The notes under the pieces: generated by a model | The model's database searches: none | Told to the model about the DNA's origin: nothing | The model's input: the letters and a program-made list of their open reading frames with translations, nothing else | In this document: in pieces, positions 1 to 8,786 of the stretch | How the letters are laid out: every line of letters begins with the position of its first letter | Position numbering within the stretch: the first letter of the stretch is position 1 | Origin: PALSA-610 sp038213435 | Lineage (GTDB): Bacteria; Actinomycetota; Acidimicrobiia; IMCC26256; PALSA-610 | Direction of reading: 5' to 3' | DNA length: 30,727 bases | Assembly (NCBI GenBank): GCA_038213435.1 | Contig: JBBQTI010000049.1 | Coordinates: forward strand, 1 to 30,727 | Translations under genes and position numbers: made by a program

Positions 1-952
1 TGCCTTCGTAGCCGCTGGTGGCGGGCAGCTGCTTGGCGCGCCGCAGCCCGTCGGCGATCCCGGCGCGGGTCAGATGGTCGGCCTGGGCGATCGCTTCGCC
101 GAGCAGCCGGCCCATGTCGTAGGCCGCGCACCCGATCGGGCCGCCCGCCGCGTGCGGTGAGAGTTCCTTGAGTGCCGCGCGGCGCTGGTTGTCGTCGCTG
201 ATGGTGTCGATGTACTCCCACCCCGCGTAGCCGTCACGCCAGTCGGGGCGCGCGTAGCCGAACATGAGCGCGGAGTTCGCGAGCACGGGGACGTCCCATC
301 CCAGCGACGACCGCGCGAGCGCGACCGCACGCGACGAGACCCCCAAGCCGAGATAGACGAGCACGTCGGGCTCCGCTTCGCGCAACCGGCCGAGGAGCTC
401 GGAAGCGTCGTCGGCCAACGCCTGAATGCTCGCGGTGCCGGTGACCTCGAGCCCGAGGCGAGCGCGGGCCATTTCGAAGCATTCGGCGTAGCGGCGCCCG
501 ACCGGTGACTGGTCGAAGATCACCGCCGCGCGCCGGAGCCCGCGCTCCACCATGCGTGCCGCGAGGACCGGCGGCTCCTCCTCGAGCGAGCCGACCTGGT
601 AATGGAACATCCATTGCGAGCGCGTGCGCTCGCCGCCCGAGTAGTTGATCGCGGGGATACGCGCCGCGTCGCAGAGCGGCGCGACGATGAGCGCGTTGTC
701 GGAGATCGACGGTCCCACGATCGCGACGACATCGTCGTCGCCCAACTCCCTGAACGCCCGCGCCACCTCGGCTTCGCTCCCCGACGGCAGCCCGCGCGAC
801 TGTCGTTCGATCAGCTCCACGTCGCGATCGAGCCGCCCGGTCGCCGCGACCTCGTCGATGCCGATCCGTAGCGCCTTCTCGAAGAGGTCGCCCATCTGGG
901 GGAAGTCGTAGAGGAGCCCGATGCGTACCGGCAGTGCAGTCGTGTTCGCCAT
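1..952 (-). CDS. ABC-transporter substrate-binding-type protein (Peripla_BP_6-like), 3' partial
   Basis: The frame runs leftwards from an ATG at 952 and leaves the window, so about 317 N-terminal codons are visible. The sequence matches type I periplasmic ligand-binding proteins of the HAAT/LivJ class: it opens directly with a first beta strand (VRIGLLYDF), followed by an IVGPSISDNALIVAP stretch and an AINYSGGERTRSQ stretch that resemble the ligand-binding loops. Such proteins normally capture amino acids or small carboxylates outside the membrane for an ABC permease. No signal peptide or lipobox precedes the domain; the protein begins MANTTALPVRIG, so it may be cytoplasmic. On its strand GGAAGGA lies 7 bases before the ATG, which supports this start. 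It is divergent from the acyltransferase at 970 with only 17 bases between them. It may serve the importer at 1624-8786 or act as a cytosolic ligand sensor. The family is fairly sure; the ligand is unknown. Confidence 0.8.
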   Translation of the reverse strand, partial: MANTTALPVRIGLLYDFPQMGDLFEKALRIGIDEVAATGRLDRDVELIERQSRGLPSGSEAEVARAFRELGDDDVVAIVGPSISDNALIVAPLCDAARIPAINYSGGERTRSQWMFHYQVGSLEEEPPVLAARMVERGLRRAAVIFDQSPVGRRYAECFEMARARLGLEVTGTASIQALADDASELLGRLREAEPDVLVYLGLGVSSRAVALARSSLGWDVPVLANSALMFGYARPDWRDGYAGWEYIDTISDDNQRRAALKELSPHAAGGPIGCAAYDMGRLLGEAIAQADHLTRAGIADGLRRAKQLPATSGYEG

Positions 953-957
953 CGCCG

Positions 958-963
958 TATCCT
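958..963 (+). promoter_or_regulatory. -10 box TATCCT of a probable leaderless promoter
   Basis: TATCCT fits the actinobacterial TANNNT -10 consensus and ends 6 bases before the ATG at 970, so transcription would begin at or next to the start codon. The bases at 960-966, read on the other strand, are the GGAAGGA ribosome-binding site of the divergent gene. No convincing -35 is seen. Confidence 0.55.
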
Positions 964-969
964 TCCACG

Positions 970-1614
970 ATGCTGCGCGAGAACGTCGAGCGCATCGCGG
1001 GCGACGCGATCCACGCCGCCTGGCGCGGGACAACCCGGCTGGGAGCAGTCGGGCCGCGCCACCGGCGCGCCCGCGCGTTCCACGCCTTCGGCGACGGCAG
1101 CATGATCGCGTTCCCCCAGTCGGTGCTGTTCGGCGAGGGTCGTATCGCGATCGGTCGCGGAACCATCGTCGGGCCGTTGGCGAGCATCAGCGCGGGGATG
1201 CCATCGCAAGCGGAGACGCGAGGTGAACCGATCATCACGATCGGCGATCGCTGCACGCTCGGTAAGGGCATCGGCATCGTCGCGCACGAGCGCGTCGAGA
1301 TCGGTGACGACATCTGGACCGGCCACTACGTCTACGTCACCGATCAGAATCACGGCTACGAAGACGTCGACCTACCGATCGGCGTGCAGATGTGGAAGAA
1401 CGAGCCGGTTTCGATCGGCGATGGGAGCTGGCTCGGACACGGCGCGATCGTCCTGCCGGGCTCGCGCCTCGGCCGGCACGTCGTGGTCGCCGCGGGTGCG
1501 GTCGTCGCGGGCCTTCACGCCCCGGACAACACCGTGATCGCGGGGGTTCCCGCGCGTGTCGTTCGCCGATACGTCGCGGGGGAGGGCTGGGCGCCCGTCC
1601 CCCGCGACGCGTGA
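970..1614 (+). CDS. Left-handed beta-helix (hexapeptide repeat) acyltransferase
   Basis: This 214-residue protein resembles the maltose/galactoside and xenobiotic O-acetyltransferases, which move an acetyl or acyl group from CoA to a hydroxyl or amine and work as trimers. Hexapeptide-repeat turns are visible from about residue 55 to 195 (IAIGRGTIVGP, VEIGDDIWTG, VSIGDGSWLG, AGVPARVV). H128 in TDQNHGYEDV sits where the family's catalytic histidine lies, and the closing NTVIAGVPARVV is the usual C-terminal signature. The ATG at 970 was chosen because a -10-like TATCCT lies 6 bases upstream; an in-frame ATG at 934 would place the start inside the neighbouring gene. It is divergent from the binding protein on its left and convergent with the one on its right. 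The acceptor is unknown; cell-envelope sugar decoration is a guess. Confidence 0.85.
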   Translation: MLRENVERIAGDAIHAAWRGTTRLGAVGPRHRRARAFHAFGDGSMIAFPQSVLFGEGRIAIGRGTIVGPLASISAGMPSQAETRGEPIITIGDRCTLGKGIGIVAHERVEIGDDIWTGHYVYVTDQNHGYEDVDLPIGVQMWKNEPVSIGDGSWLGHGAIVLPGSRLGRHVVVAAGAVVAGLHAPDNTVIAGVPARVVRRYVAGEGWAPVPRDA

Positions 1615-1623
1615 TCGCGGGGG
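1599..1623. terminator. 9-bp perfect hairpin between convergent genes
   Basis: CCCCCGCGA (1599-1607) and TCGCGGGGG (1615-1623) are perfect inverted repeats around a 7-base loop. The loop holds the TGA of the acyltransferase, and the stop codon of the opposing gene (1624-1626) abuts the right arm. There is no T-tract on either side, so if it ends transcription it does so as a bidirectional GC-rich hairpin, as often inferred in actinobacteria. Confidence 0.6.
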
Positions 1624-3351
1624 TCAGCCGCCCGCCGCGGGCGAACCGGGCGGCGACGGATACGTCTTCGGCGTGAGATCGGGTGGCAGGTCGTTGTAGA
1701 TGGTCACCGCGCCGGTCGTGTCGAACAGCTTCGCGGGCGTGCTCGGCCACCTTCCGGCGGGATATCGCTTCCCGCCGTCGACGAGCTCGTACATGCCGTT
1801 GCCCACGACGCCGGTCTCGTCCTCGCCGCGGGCGTTGGGGTTCCACCACAGGAGCCCGGCGTTGTCGAGGCCGTTCGGATCGTTGCCATTCCAGAACCCG
1901 TGATCGCCGAACGTCGTGAACGTGGCAACGGTTGCGTTCGCGTCGGGCGGCGGCGCGATGGCATACATACCGGCCCTGTAGTTCTCGGGCGTGAGCTTCG
2001 GCCCGGCAGACTGCAGACCGTCGAACAGCAACTTCACATCGCCCAAGGAGATCGCGTAGCTCTTGTCGCTCGGCGGCTTGGTGCCGAAGTACCACTGGTG
2101 CACCGTGTATGCCGTGTTCTTCGACTGCACCACCCGAGCGGGCGTGAGTTCGAGCCCGAAGGCGTGGGCCCATTGGCTCTGGTCGAAGGAACGGCCGAAG
2201 ACGCTCGTGTCCGCGAGAACCGTCCCCGCCATGATCCATTCGGGGTGGTAGTTCTGGGCGGTCGCCTCCTTCGTGAAGAAGCTCGGCATGAGTGGATCAC
2301 CGGTGAAGATGACGCTGGTCGCGTTGGCCTGCTTCAACGCCACTGCGATGTCGTGCGCGTTCTGAGTCAGCGCGTTGAGGTCGAGGAAGTAGGTCTTGTG
2401 TAGTGCGAGGGAGATGCCGGCGTCCTTCAACCGCTGGACCATGTCGTCCCACGAGCCTTTGAAACGGCCGCCCTTGGTGTCGTAGCTGAGCAGGGCGAAC
2501 GTTCGGGTCTTGGTCCGGAACGACGGATCGCCGGCGTATTGAGCGGGCTTCCCGGCGAGCTGTTGCTTGATGAACGAGATCACCATCTGGCTCGTCTGCT
2601 CCGGGGCCGGACCGATCGGCCAGATGTACGGCGAGTGTTCCTGAATGAATCGCTGCGGCGCGGCGATGGAGCACGTCCCGACGCAGAGCACCTTGTTCGC
2701 CGCGAGCTCGCTCGAGAAGCTCTGGGCCTGGATCGGGCCGCCGATGACGGCGAACACGTGCAGCTGTTTCGCGGCCTTGTCGGCGTCGGCCTTCGCCGCA
2801 ACCTCGTCGTCGCCGGCGCCCGTGCCCTGGATCTTCACGAGCTCGATCTTGCGGCCCCAGAGCTGGTACTGGCTCTGGAAGAGTTGGACGTAGTCCTTGA
2901 TCGTGGCCGCGACCTTGGCGGGCGCGTCGTAGGTGCCGGTCGCCTTCAGCAACCCGTCCGTCACCGGATCCGGCTTCGATTGGTAGTAGCCGATTCGGAT
3001 CGTGTCGGCCGTGACTGCGGGTGCCGCGATCGCGCCGCCGTTGTTGCCGTCGTACTTGGGTATACACGGCGCCGGCGAGAGTATCGGCATGGCGACGCGC
3101 CCCGTTGCCGGGTCGCAATGGTCCTGCCACGTGTACTTGGCGAGCGTGCCGGCCTTCTGCGCCGCCTGGTACTGGATCGGAACCTCGCTCGCGGAGCCGG
3201 CATTTCCGCCCGGTGTGATCGCCGTCTTCTTGTCGTTCTTATTGTTCACGGCGAGCGCGATGGCGACGATCGCGATCACCACGACGATCACGATGAATGG
3301 TGCGTAGCGCACGAGGGGCGATCGCCTCTTGCGCGGTGTGGTCGGTTGCAT
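1624..3351 (-). CDS. HAAT-family ABC transporter substrate-binding protein, membrane-tethered
   Basis: A 575-residue extracytoplasmic binding protein, longer than typical LivJ/K proteins (about 370). The N-terminus is basic (PRKRRSPLVRY), followed by a hydrophobic helix at about residues 16-35, and there is no lipobox cysteine, so it is probably held by an uncleaved N-terminal anchor. The two-lobe binding fold begins near residue 110 (TIRIGYYQSKPDP), with VIGGPIQAQSFSSELA and LLSYDTKGG stretches typical of type I binding proteins. AGGGGG lies 7 bases before the ATG. It is the last gene of the operon tetR, LivHM permease, MFS-ATPases, binding protein, and starts 33 bases after the ATPase gene. 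The size and the two cysteine-containing segments suggest a ligand unlike free leucine; related actinobacterial importers sit beside acyl-CoA or aromatic catabolism, but the ligand here cannot be read from sequence. Confidence 0.85.
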   Translation of the reverse strand: MQPTTPRKRRSPLVRYAPFIVIVVVIAIVAIALAVNNKNDKKTAITPGGNAGSASEVPIQYQAAQKAGTLAKYTWQDHCDPATGRVAMPILSPAPCIPKYDGNNGGAIAAPAVTADTIRIGYYQSKPDPVTDGLLKATGTYDAPAKVAATIKDYVQLFQSQYQLWGRKIELVKIQGTGAGDDEVAAKADADKAAKQLHVFAVIGGPIQAQSFSSELAANKVLCVGTCSIAAPQRFIQEHSPYIWPIGPAPEQTSQMVISFIKQQLAGKPAQYAGDPSFRTKTRTFALLSYDTKGGRFKGSWDDMVQRLKDAGISLALHKTYFLDLNALTQNAHDIAVALKQANATSVIFTGDPLMPSFFTKEATAQNYHPEWIMAGTVLADTSVFGRSFDQSQWAHAFGLELTPARVVQSKNTAYTVHQWYFGTKPPSDKSYAISLGDVKLLFDGLQSAGPKLTPENYRAGMYAIAPPPDANATVATFTTFGDHGFWNGNDPNGLDNAGLLWWNPNARGEDETGVVGNGMYELVDGGKRYPAGRWPSTPAKLFDTTGAVTIYNDLPPDLTPKTYPSPPGSPAAGG

Positions 3352-3384
3352 TTCCGTTCCCCCTGTATCCGTCGAGCGATTCGT

Positions 3385-6300
3385 TCAAATCTCCGTGGTG
3401 GTTCCACTGCGCGCGATCGCGGTACCTGCGGTGCCGAGATACGAGTTGACGACACGGTCGTCGCGCACGACCTCGCCGGGCGGTCCAACTGCTACGACCT
3501 CGCCGAGATCGAGCGCGACGAGCCGGTCGGCAATGCCGAGCAGGAGCGGCACATCGTGCTCGACCACGAGCAGCGTGGCCCCGGTGCGCTCGCGTATGCG
3601 AAGCAACAGGGGACCGAGTGCCTCGGCCTCGCGTTGCGCGATGCCCGACGACGGCTCGTCGAGCAACAGCACCGACGGGCCGTGCGCGAGCGAGCACGCG
3701 ATGTCGACGATCCTGCGGCTGCCGGTCGAGAGCTCCCGCACGAGCTTGTCGCGGAAGTCCGCGATGCCGAGCATCTCGAGCAGGTCCTCGACGCGCGCGT
3801 CGACCTCGTCCTCGGCGTCGATCACCCACGGCAGGTGCAGCGCGGCCGCAACGGGATCGCGCACGTCGAGGTGACGTTCGAACGACAGGGCGATCGTCTC
3901 CCGCACGCTGAGCGAGCCGAACAGCCGGCCGTCCTGGAACGACCGGCCGAGACCGAGGCGAGCGCGCGCCGAGGGCGACAGCCGCGTGACGTCGCGCCGG
4001 TGGTCGCCTTCGCCCAACGCGATGGTGCCTTCGTCGGCGGGCAGGAAGCCGGAGATGACGTCGAACAAGGTGGTCTTGCCCGCGCCGTTCGGACCGATGA
4101 AGCCGACGATCTCGCCCGCGCGGGCCGACAGCGTGACGTCGCTGAGCGCCGCAAGGCCGCCGAACCGCTTGGACAGGCCGTCGAGCATGAGCCGGCCCTC
4201 CGCCGCCACAGCGTCGGTGATGGTCGCGCGCTCGGCCGCGGCGCCGTTGCCGCTCGGGCCGTTACTGCCCGGGCGAGAGATCGACTCGGGCGACGCGGGC
4301 ACGGTCGCCGCGGCCGCCGCCGGTGCGCCGTCGTGCATCATCGTCGCCGCGCCCTCGAGGAACACCGAGCGCAGCACGTCGGGCCGCTCGAGCAGCTCCG
4401 CGGTCGGGCCGTGGAACCGGATCTCGCCCTTCTCCATGAAGAATGCCGTCTCGGCGATCGTGAGCGCGAGGTTGACGGACTGCTCGACGAGCACGATCGT
4501 CGTTCCTTGGGCGGCCATGTCGCGCACGAGCGGAAGAAGCTGCTCGACGATCGCGGGCGCCAGACCGAGCGAGAGCTCGTCGATCATCAGCAAGCGCGGC
4601 ATCTCGATGAACGCCATGCCCAGGGCGAGCATCTGCTGCTGTCCCCCCGAGAGATTGCCGGCCGGTTCGGGGAGCCGGTCGCGAAGGATCGGGAACAGCT
4701 CGAGCACGCGTTGCGTCGCGAGGTCGACGCGCTCAGGTTCCTTGCGGTGGACCCAACCCGCGAGCCGGAGATGCTCGGCCACGGTCAGTGTCGGGAAGAC
4801 CCCTTGGCCGCCGGGAACGACGATCACACCCCGTTCCGCGACCTCGTTCGGCGGGGCGTACGTCATGTCGCGGCCGTCGAACACGACCGCGCCGTTCGTC
4901 GCCTCGACGAGACCCGAGATCGCCTTGATGAGGGTCGACTTTCCGGCGCCGTTCGTGCCGAGCAGCGCGACGATCTCGCCCTCGTCGACCTCGAAGTCGA
5001 CCCCGAACAACACCTGCACGTTGTCGTAGTGCACGTCGAGATTCCGCACCACGAGGAGCTTGACGAGTCCCTGGCTGCGCTTGAGCCTGACTTCGGCCTG
5101 CGCCGCGGTCGACGTCCAGACCCGGCTGATGTCGGACTTCACGAACAGCGACGCCGACGAGAGGATCCACGCGCCGACGAGGAAGATCGGCACCATGATC
5201 AACAGGCCGGTGCGGATGCCGTAGGTGTCGGCGATCCCCCCGACGATGTAGAGCACGATCAGCCCCGGCAGTATGAACAGCGACGCCATCGAGAACCCGA
5301 GCGCGCGGACTTTGGGCGGGATCGTGAGCGACAGCGTCGCGAAGATGCCGGGAACGAGCAGCGCCGACACGCCGGTGATCACGACGTGCATGACGACCGC
5401 GAACCACAGCGTGGGCGCGAGCGCGAACCCGATCCACGCGCCGCCGATGACCACGCCAAGTAGCGAGAGCATGCGCAGGCCGATGCCCGGGTCGCGCAGC
5501 ATCAACCGCGACGCGAGTGGTATGCCCAGCGTGATGCCGACGAATTGCGCGGGTTCGGCCAAGGCCGTCACGAGGCCGCGCTGTGCCTCGCCGAGATGGA
5601 ACACGTGCTCGTAGTACAGCGACGTGAGGGTGAGCAGGCCGATGATCGACGCCGCGAGGAACGGCAGCGAGTACCAGATCCGCCGCAGGGTCTGGACCTG
5701 CCACAAGATGCGTACCGACTCCGCGAACGAGGGCGGGATCTCGTCGGTACCCACGACGTCGGCCGCCGCGCCCGCGGCCGCGCGCTCGAAGTGACCCCGT
5801 CCCGGCTCGATGACGCGCAGGCCGAGGTACGCGAACGCCAGGGTGATCGGCACGAACACGAAGAACGGCGCCCGCCAGCCGAAGAACTGCGCGATCACGC
5901 CGCCGAGGAGCGGACCGGCGAACGCGCCCAGCGCGAGCCCCATCCGGTGGAAGCCGAACACCTCGGCGCGCACCTCGGGCGGGTACATGTCGGGGATGAG
6001 CGAGTTGTGCGTGGGTGTGACGACCGCGCGGCCCATGCCCGAGCCCGAGCGGGCGAGCACGAGCATCCAGACGCTGACCGCGGCGCCCGTGAAGATGCCG
6101 AACACGGCCCACACTGCGGCACCGATGACCGCGATGCGCATGCGCGGGAGCCGGTCGGCGTAATACGCGAGCGGGACCTCGAGCAGCAACCCGCCGAGCA
6201 GGGTCAGCGCGACGAGCGACAAGAAGCCCTGGTTCGACAGGTGGAAGTGGTCGCGGATGTCGGGCGCGAGCACGCCGAACACGTCGCGATCGAGCTCATC

Positions 6301-6462
6301 GAGGGCATTGAGGCCGAACAGCACGATCAGCGGGAAGAGCGGGTAGCCCGCCGTGATCTCGTCGAAGTACCGGTGCGGCCCGCGCGGCTTGTGCACCGGG
6401 AGCTTCCCGATGTGGAAGAGCACCTTGCGGTCCTTCATCGACGTACTGCTCATACCCATCAT
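3385..6462 (-). CDS. Fusion protein: MFS transporter + LivF-like ATPase + LivG-like ATPase
   Basis: One uninterrupted 1,025-codon frame. Residues about 35-470 are a major facilitator domain with many hydrophobic helices and a motif-A-like loop (YYADRLPRMR). A first ABC ATPase (about 475-705) has Walker A GTNGAGKST at 502-510, signature LSGGQQQ at 604-610 and Walker B D628-E629, in DELSLGL where P is usual after E. A low-complexity Ala/Pro/Gly linker follows. The second ATPase (about 768-1020) has Walker A GPNGAGKTT at 790-798, a variant signature LSTGS and Walker B D935-E936, and ends in NSYLG as LivG proteins do. The two ATPases should energise the LivH-LivM permease encoded just upstream. 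Its ATG overlaps that gene's stop (ATGA at 6462-6459), so translation is coupled. What the MFS part adds, whether a second transport route, a membrane anchor or a regulator, is unknown. Domain calls are firm; the joint function is inference. Confidence 0.9.
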   Translation of the reverse strand: MMGMSSTSMKDRKVLFHIGKLPVHKPRGPHRYFDEITAGYPLFPLIVLFGLNALDELDRDVFGVLAPDIRDHFHLSNQGFLSLVALTLLGGLLLEVPLAYYADRLPRMRIAVIGAAVWAVFGIFTGAAVSVWMLVLARSGSGMGRAVVTPTHNSLIPDMYPPEVRAEVFGFHRMGLALGAFAGPLLGGVIAQFFGWRAPFFVFVPITLAFAYLGLRVIEPGRGHFERAAAGAAADVVGTDEIPPSFAESVRILWQVQTLRRIWYSLPFLAASIIGLLTLTSLYYEHVFHLGEAQRGLVTALAEPAQFVGITLGIPLASRLMLRDPGIGLRMLSLLGVVIGGAWIGFALAPTLWFAVVMHVVITGVSALLVPGIFATLSLTIPPKVRALGFSMASLFILPGLIVLYIVGGIADTYGIRTGLLIMVPIFLVGAWILSSASLFVKSDISRVWTSTAAQAEVRLKRSQGLVKLLVVRNLDVHYDNVQVLFGVDFEVDEGEIVALLGTNGAGKSTLIKAISGLVEATNGAVVFDGRDMTYAPPNEVAERGVIVVPGGQGVFPTLTVAEHLRLAGWVHRKEPERVDLATQRVLELFPILRDRLPEPAGNLSGGQQQMLALGMAFIEMPRLLMIDELSLGLAPAIVEQLLPLVRDMAAQGTTIVLVEQSVNLALTIAETAFFMEKGEIRFHGPTAELLERPDVLRSVFLEGAATMMHDGAPAAAAATVPASPESISRPGSNGPSGNGAAAERATITDAVAAEGRLMLDGLSKRFGGLAALSDVTLSARAGEIVGFIGPNGAGKTTLFDVISGFLPADEGTIALGEGDHRRDVTRLSPSARARLGLGRSFQDGRLFGSLSVRETIALSFERHLDVRDPVAAALHLPWVIDAEDEVDARVEDLLEMLGIADFRDKLVRELSTGSRRIVDIACSLAHGPSVLLLDEPSSGIAQREAEALGPLLLRIRERTGATLLVVEHDVPLLLGIADRLVALDLGEVVAVGPPGEVVRDDRVVNSYLGTAGTAIARSGTTTEI

Positions 6463-8786
6463 TCGTGGAGCTCCACGAACTCGTCGATCTCCGGTCGTTG
6501 CATCGCGTCGGCGACCGCTTCGGTTGCCGGCTCCGGAACGGGCGCGATGACGCGCGTGTCCGCGAGCAGGCTCGGCACGCGGATGCCGCGCCGGCGCGCG
6601 TACCAGCGCAGCGCGCCATCGCGGGCGTCGCCGAGCGCGGCGCCGAGCCCGCCCGGCATGAGGAGCAGCACGAGCAGCATCCCCGCGCCCGTGGAGAGGA
6701 AGCCCCACTCGGGCGGGAGCCAGTACTGGGCGCCGTATACGTAGACCGCGCCGAGTACGGCGCCGCCGATCGAACCGAGCCCGCCGACCACGACCATCGC
6801 GAACACCTGGAGCCCGGCGGCCGGATCGAACAGGACGACGCTGGTCGACTGTTGCTGGATCTGGAACAGCGCGCCGGCCATGCCGGTGACGAATCCGGAG
6901 ATGACGAACGCGAGGAGCAATGTGCGCCGCGTGTTCACGCTGTACGACTCTGCGGCGCGCTCGTTCTCGCGTACGCCGATGAGGACCCGGCCGGTGCGGC
7001 TCGATCGCAGCCCCCGCGCCGCGTACACGACGATGCCCAGGACGACGAGCGTCACCCAGTAAAAGCGCGTCTCGGTCTCGACGCTCACGAAGTTGTGGCC
7101 CGCGATCGAAAGCACCGACGGCCGGGGGAGTTGATTGCCGTCCTTGTACCAGTCGGGGAGCCAATGCTGCAACGGTGAATAGCCCGCATTCAGCAGGTAC
7201 TTCGACGTCACGAGCGCGAACGCGAGGGACATGACCGCGAAGGTGAGGCCGCGCACGCGTAGCGTCGGCATCCCGATCGCCGCGGTTACGAGCGCGCCCA
7301 CGATCCCGCCGATGAGCATGGCGACAAAGGTGCCGCCGATCACCGGATCGGTGAAGTTGGTGCAGAACCAGCCCGCGGCCGCGCCCGCGACACCGGCCAC
7401 GGCCATTTGCCCGAGGCTCACCTGACCGGCCCAGCCCGTGAGCATCACCAGGCCTATCCCGATCATTCCGTAGATGCCCATCGTCGCGATCTGCGAGATG
7501 CGGTTCTCGGGTAAGAGCAGCGGCACGGCTACGAGCGCGGCGAGCACAAGTGTCGCCAGCGCGACCTGGACCGCGATGACCGCCGGCTCCCGACGCAACT
7601 CCTTGGGGATGGGCCGGATCTCGCGCGTCGACTGCCAGGTCGAGATCGCCGCGGTCTTCAGGCGGCTGCCACCGTCGCTGCGTTGCGCGATCAGCGCGGC
7701 CGCGATGATCAACGTGATAACGACCGGTCGGGCCGCATCATTGTCCCAGCGGTAGAACACCGCCTCCGACACGATGCCGAGCCCGACCGAGGCGAACACC
7801 GTCGTCGGGAGGCGTTCCATCCGTCCGATGACCGCCGCGCCGAGCGCCGCGAGCAGCACGCTCGGATCGAGCGCCTGCGAAACGGAAGCGCCGATCACTC
7901 CGTTGCGCAGGAAGAGCGTGACATACGCGAGCACGCCGACGATCGCCCACAGCACGCTCTGCAGTCGACGCACGGGAATGCCGAGCAGCGCCGCGCGGTC
8001 CGCGCTCTCGGCGGTGGCGCGCAGCGCCGTGCCGACCGCCGAGAAACGGAAAAAGGCGACGAGGCCGGCGAGCACGAACGGGACGACGATGAGCACGAGG
8101 ATCTCGTTGCCGCTGAAGCTCGTCACGCCGACGTGGAACGACCACGACAGCTCGTTCGGCAGCTTGTAGTCGTTCGCCTTGCCGATCCAACGCGGCAGGA
8201 ACAGCGTGACGCCCAGGAGGATCTGGGCGATGCCGATCGTCGCGACGGTGGCGATGAGTCTCGGTGCGCGAAAGAAGCGACGGAGGAACAGGAACTCCAC
8301 GAGTACACCCAGCAGGATTGCACCGGCGAGACCGGTTCCGGCCGCGAGGAAGTAGTTCCAGTGACGCGCCGCGATCAGCAGTAGTGCCAGGTTCGCGGGC
8401 AGCGCACCGAGCTCGGCCTGGGCAAAGTTGACGATGCGGTTCGCGCGGTAGACGATGACGATGCCGGCCGCGAGCAAGCTGGTGAGCAGCCCGGCGATGA
8501 CGCCTTCGAGCACGAAGCTCATCGGCGGGTGCCACAATCCGTCGGCGAGCGCGTACATGAGCAGCAAGGGGACTGCAGGCAGCACCGCCGCGCGTCCGCG
8601 GAAGTCGCGCACGACGAACGGGATCGCGGCCAGCGCGAGGGCGACGATGCCGACGGGGGAGATGGCGCGGCTGGTGGGCTGCGACACCACGCCGATCGCC
8701 GCGACGACGGCGACGGCCGCCGCGGCTCGGGATGCGAGCGAGCCCAGCGGGCCGCCGACCTCGCGCCGGCGGAGCGCGACCGTCAT
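6459..8786 (-). CDS. Fused LivH-LivM branched-chain amino acid-type ABC permease
   Basis: This 775-residue membrane protein joins both permease subunits of a HAAT importer, which are usually separate genes of about 300 residues each. The LivH half (about 90-380) carries VYRANRIVNFAQAELGAL near residues 112-129, and the LivM half (about 420-720) carries GLVMLTGWAGQVSLGQ near 445-460 and GVRENERAAESYSVN, the cytoplasmic loop that contacts the ATPases. Roughly 60 extra N-terminal residues add two or so helices. A hydrophilic tail of about 50 residues ends the protein. It should form the channel for the solute delivered by the binding protein at 1624-3351, powered by the fused ATPases. Its ATG at 8786 overlaps the TGA of tetR (ATGA), and its own TGA overlaps the next start, so the three genes are translationally coupled. 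Confidence 0.92.
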   Translation of the reverse strand: MTVALRRREVGGPLGSLASRAAAAVAVVAAIGVVSQPTSRAISPVGIVALALAAIPFVVRDFRGRAAVLPAVPLLLMYALADGLWHPPMSFVLEGVIAGLLTSLLAAGIVIVYRANRIVNFAQAELGALPANLALLLIAARHWNYFLAAGTGLAGAILLGVLVEFLFLRRFFRAPRLIATVATIGIAQILLGVTLFLPRWIGKANDYKLPNELSWSFHVGVTSFSGNEILVLIVVPFVLAGLVAFFRFSAVGTALRATAESADRAALLGIPVRRLQSVLWAIVGVLAYVTLFLRNGVIGASVSQALDPSVLLAALGAAVIGRMERLPTTVFASVGLGIVSEAVFYRWDNDAARPVVITLIIAAALIAQRSDGGSRLKTAAISTWQSTREIRPIPKELRREPAVIAVQVALATLVLAALVAVPLLLPENRISQIATMGIYGMIGIGLVMLTGWAGQVSLGQMAVAGVAGAAAGWFCTNFTDPVIGGTFVAMLIGGIVGALVTAAIGMPTLRVRGLTFAVMSLAFALVTSKYLLNAGYSPLQHWLPDWYKDGNQLPRPSVLSIAGHNFVSVETETRFYWVTLVVLGIVVYAARGLRSSRTGRVLIGVRENERAAESYSVNTRRTLLLAFVISGFVTGMAGALFQIQQQSTSVVLFDPAAGLQVFAMVVVGGLGSIGGAVLGAVYVYGAQYWLPPEWGFLSTGAGMLLVLLLMPGGLGAALGDARDGALRWYARRRGIRVPSLLADTRVIAPVPEPATEAVADAMQRPEIDEFVELHE

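Noticed and set aside
934..969. Upstream in-frame ATG at 934 as the acyltransferase start
   Set aside because: It lies inside the opposing coding sequence, adds an atypical 12-residue leader, and lacks a promoter or ribosome-binding site, unlike the ATG at 970.
2539..5463. A 974-codon open frame on the plus strand opposite the binding-protein and MFS-ATPase genes
   Set aside because: It is rich in Arg, Glu, Asp and His with no recognisable domain, as expected for the antisense of high-G+C coding sequence. The minus-strand proteins have clear motifs.
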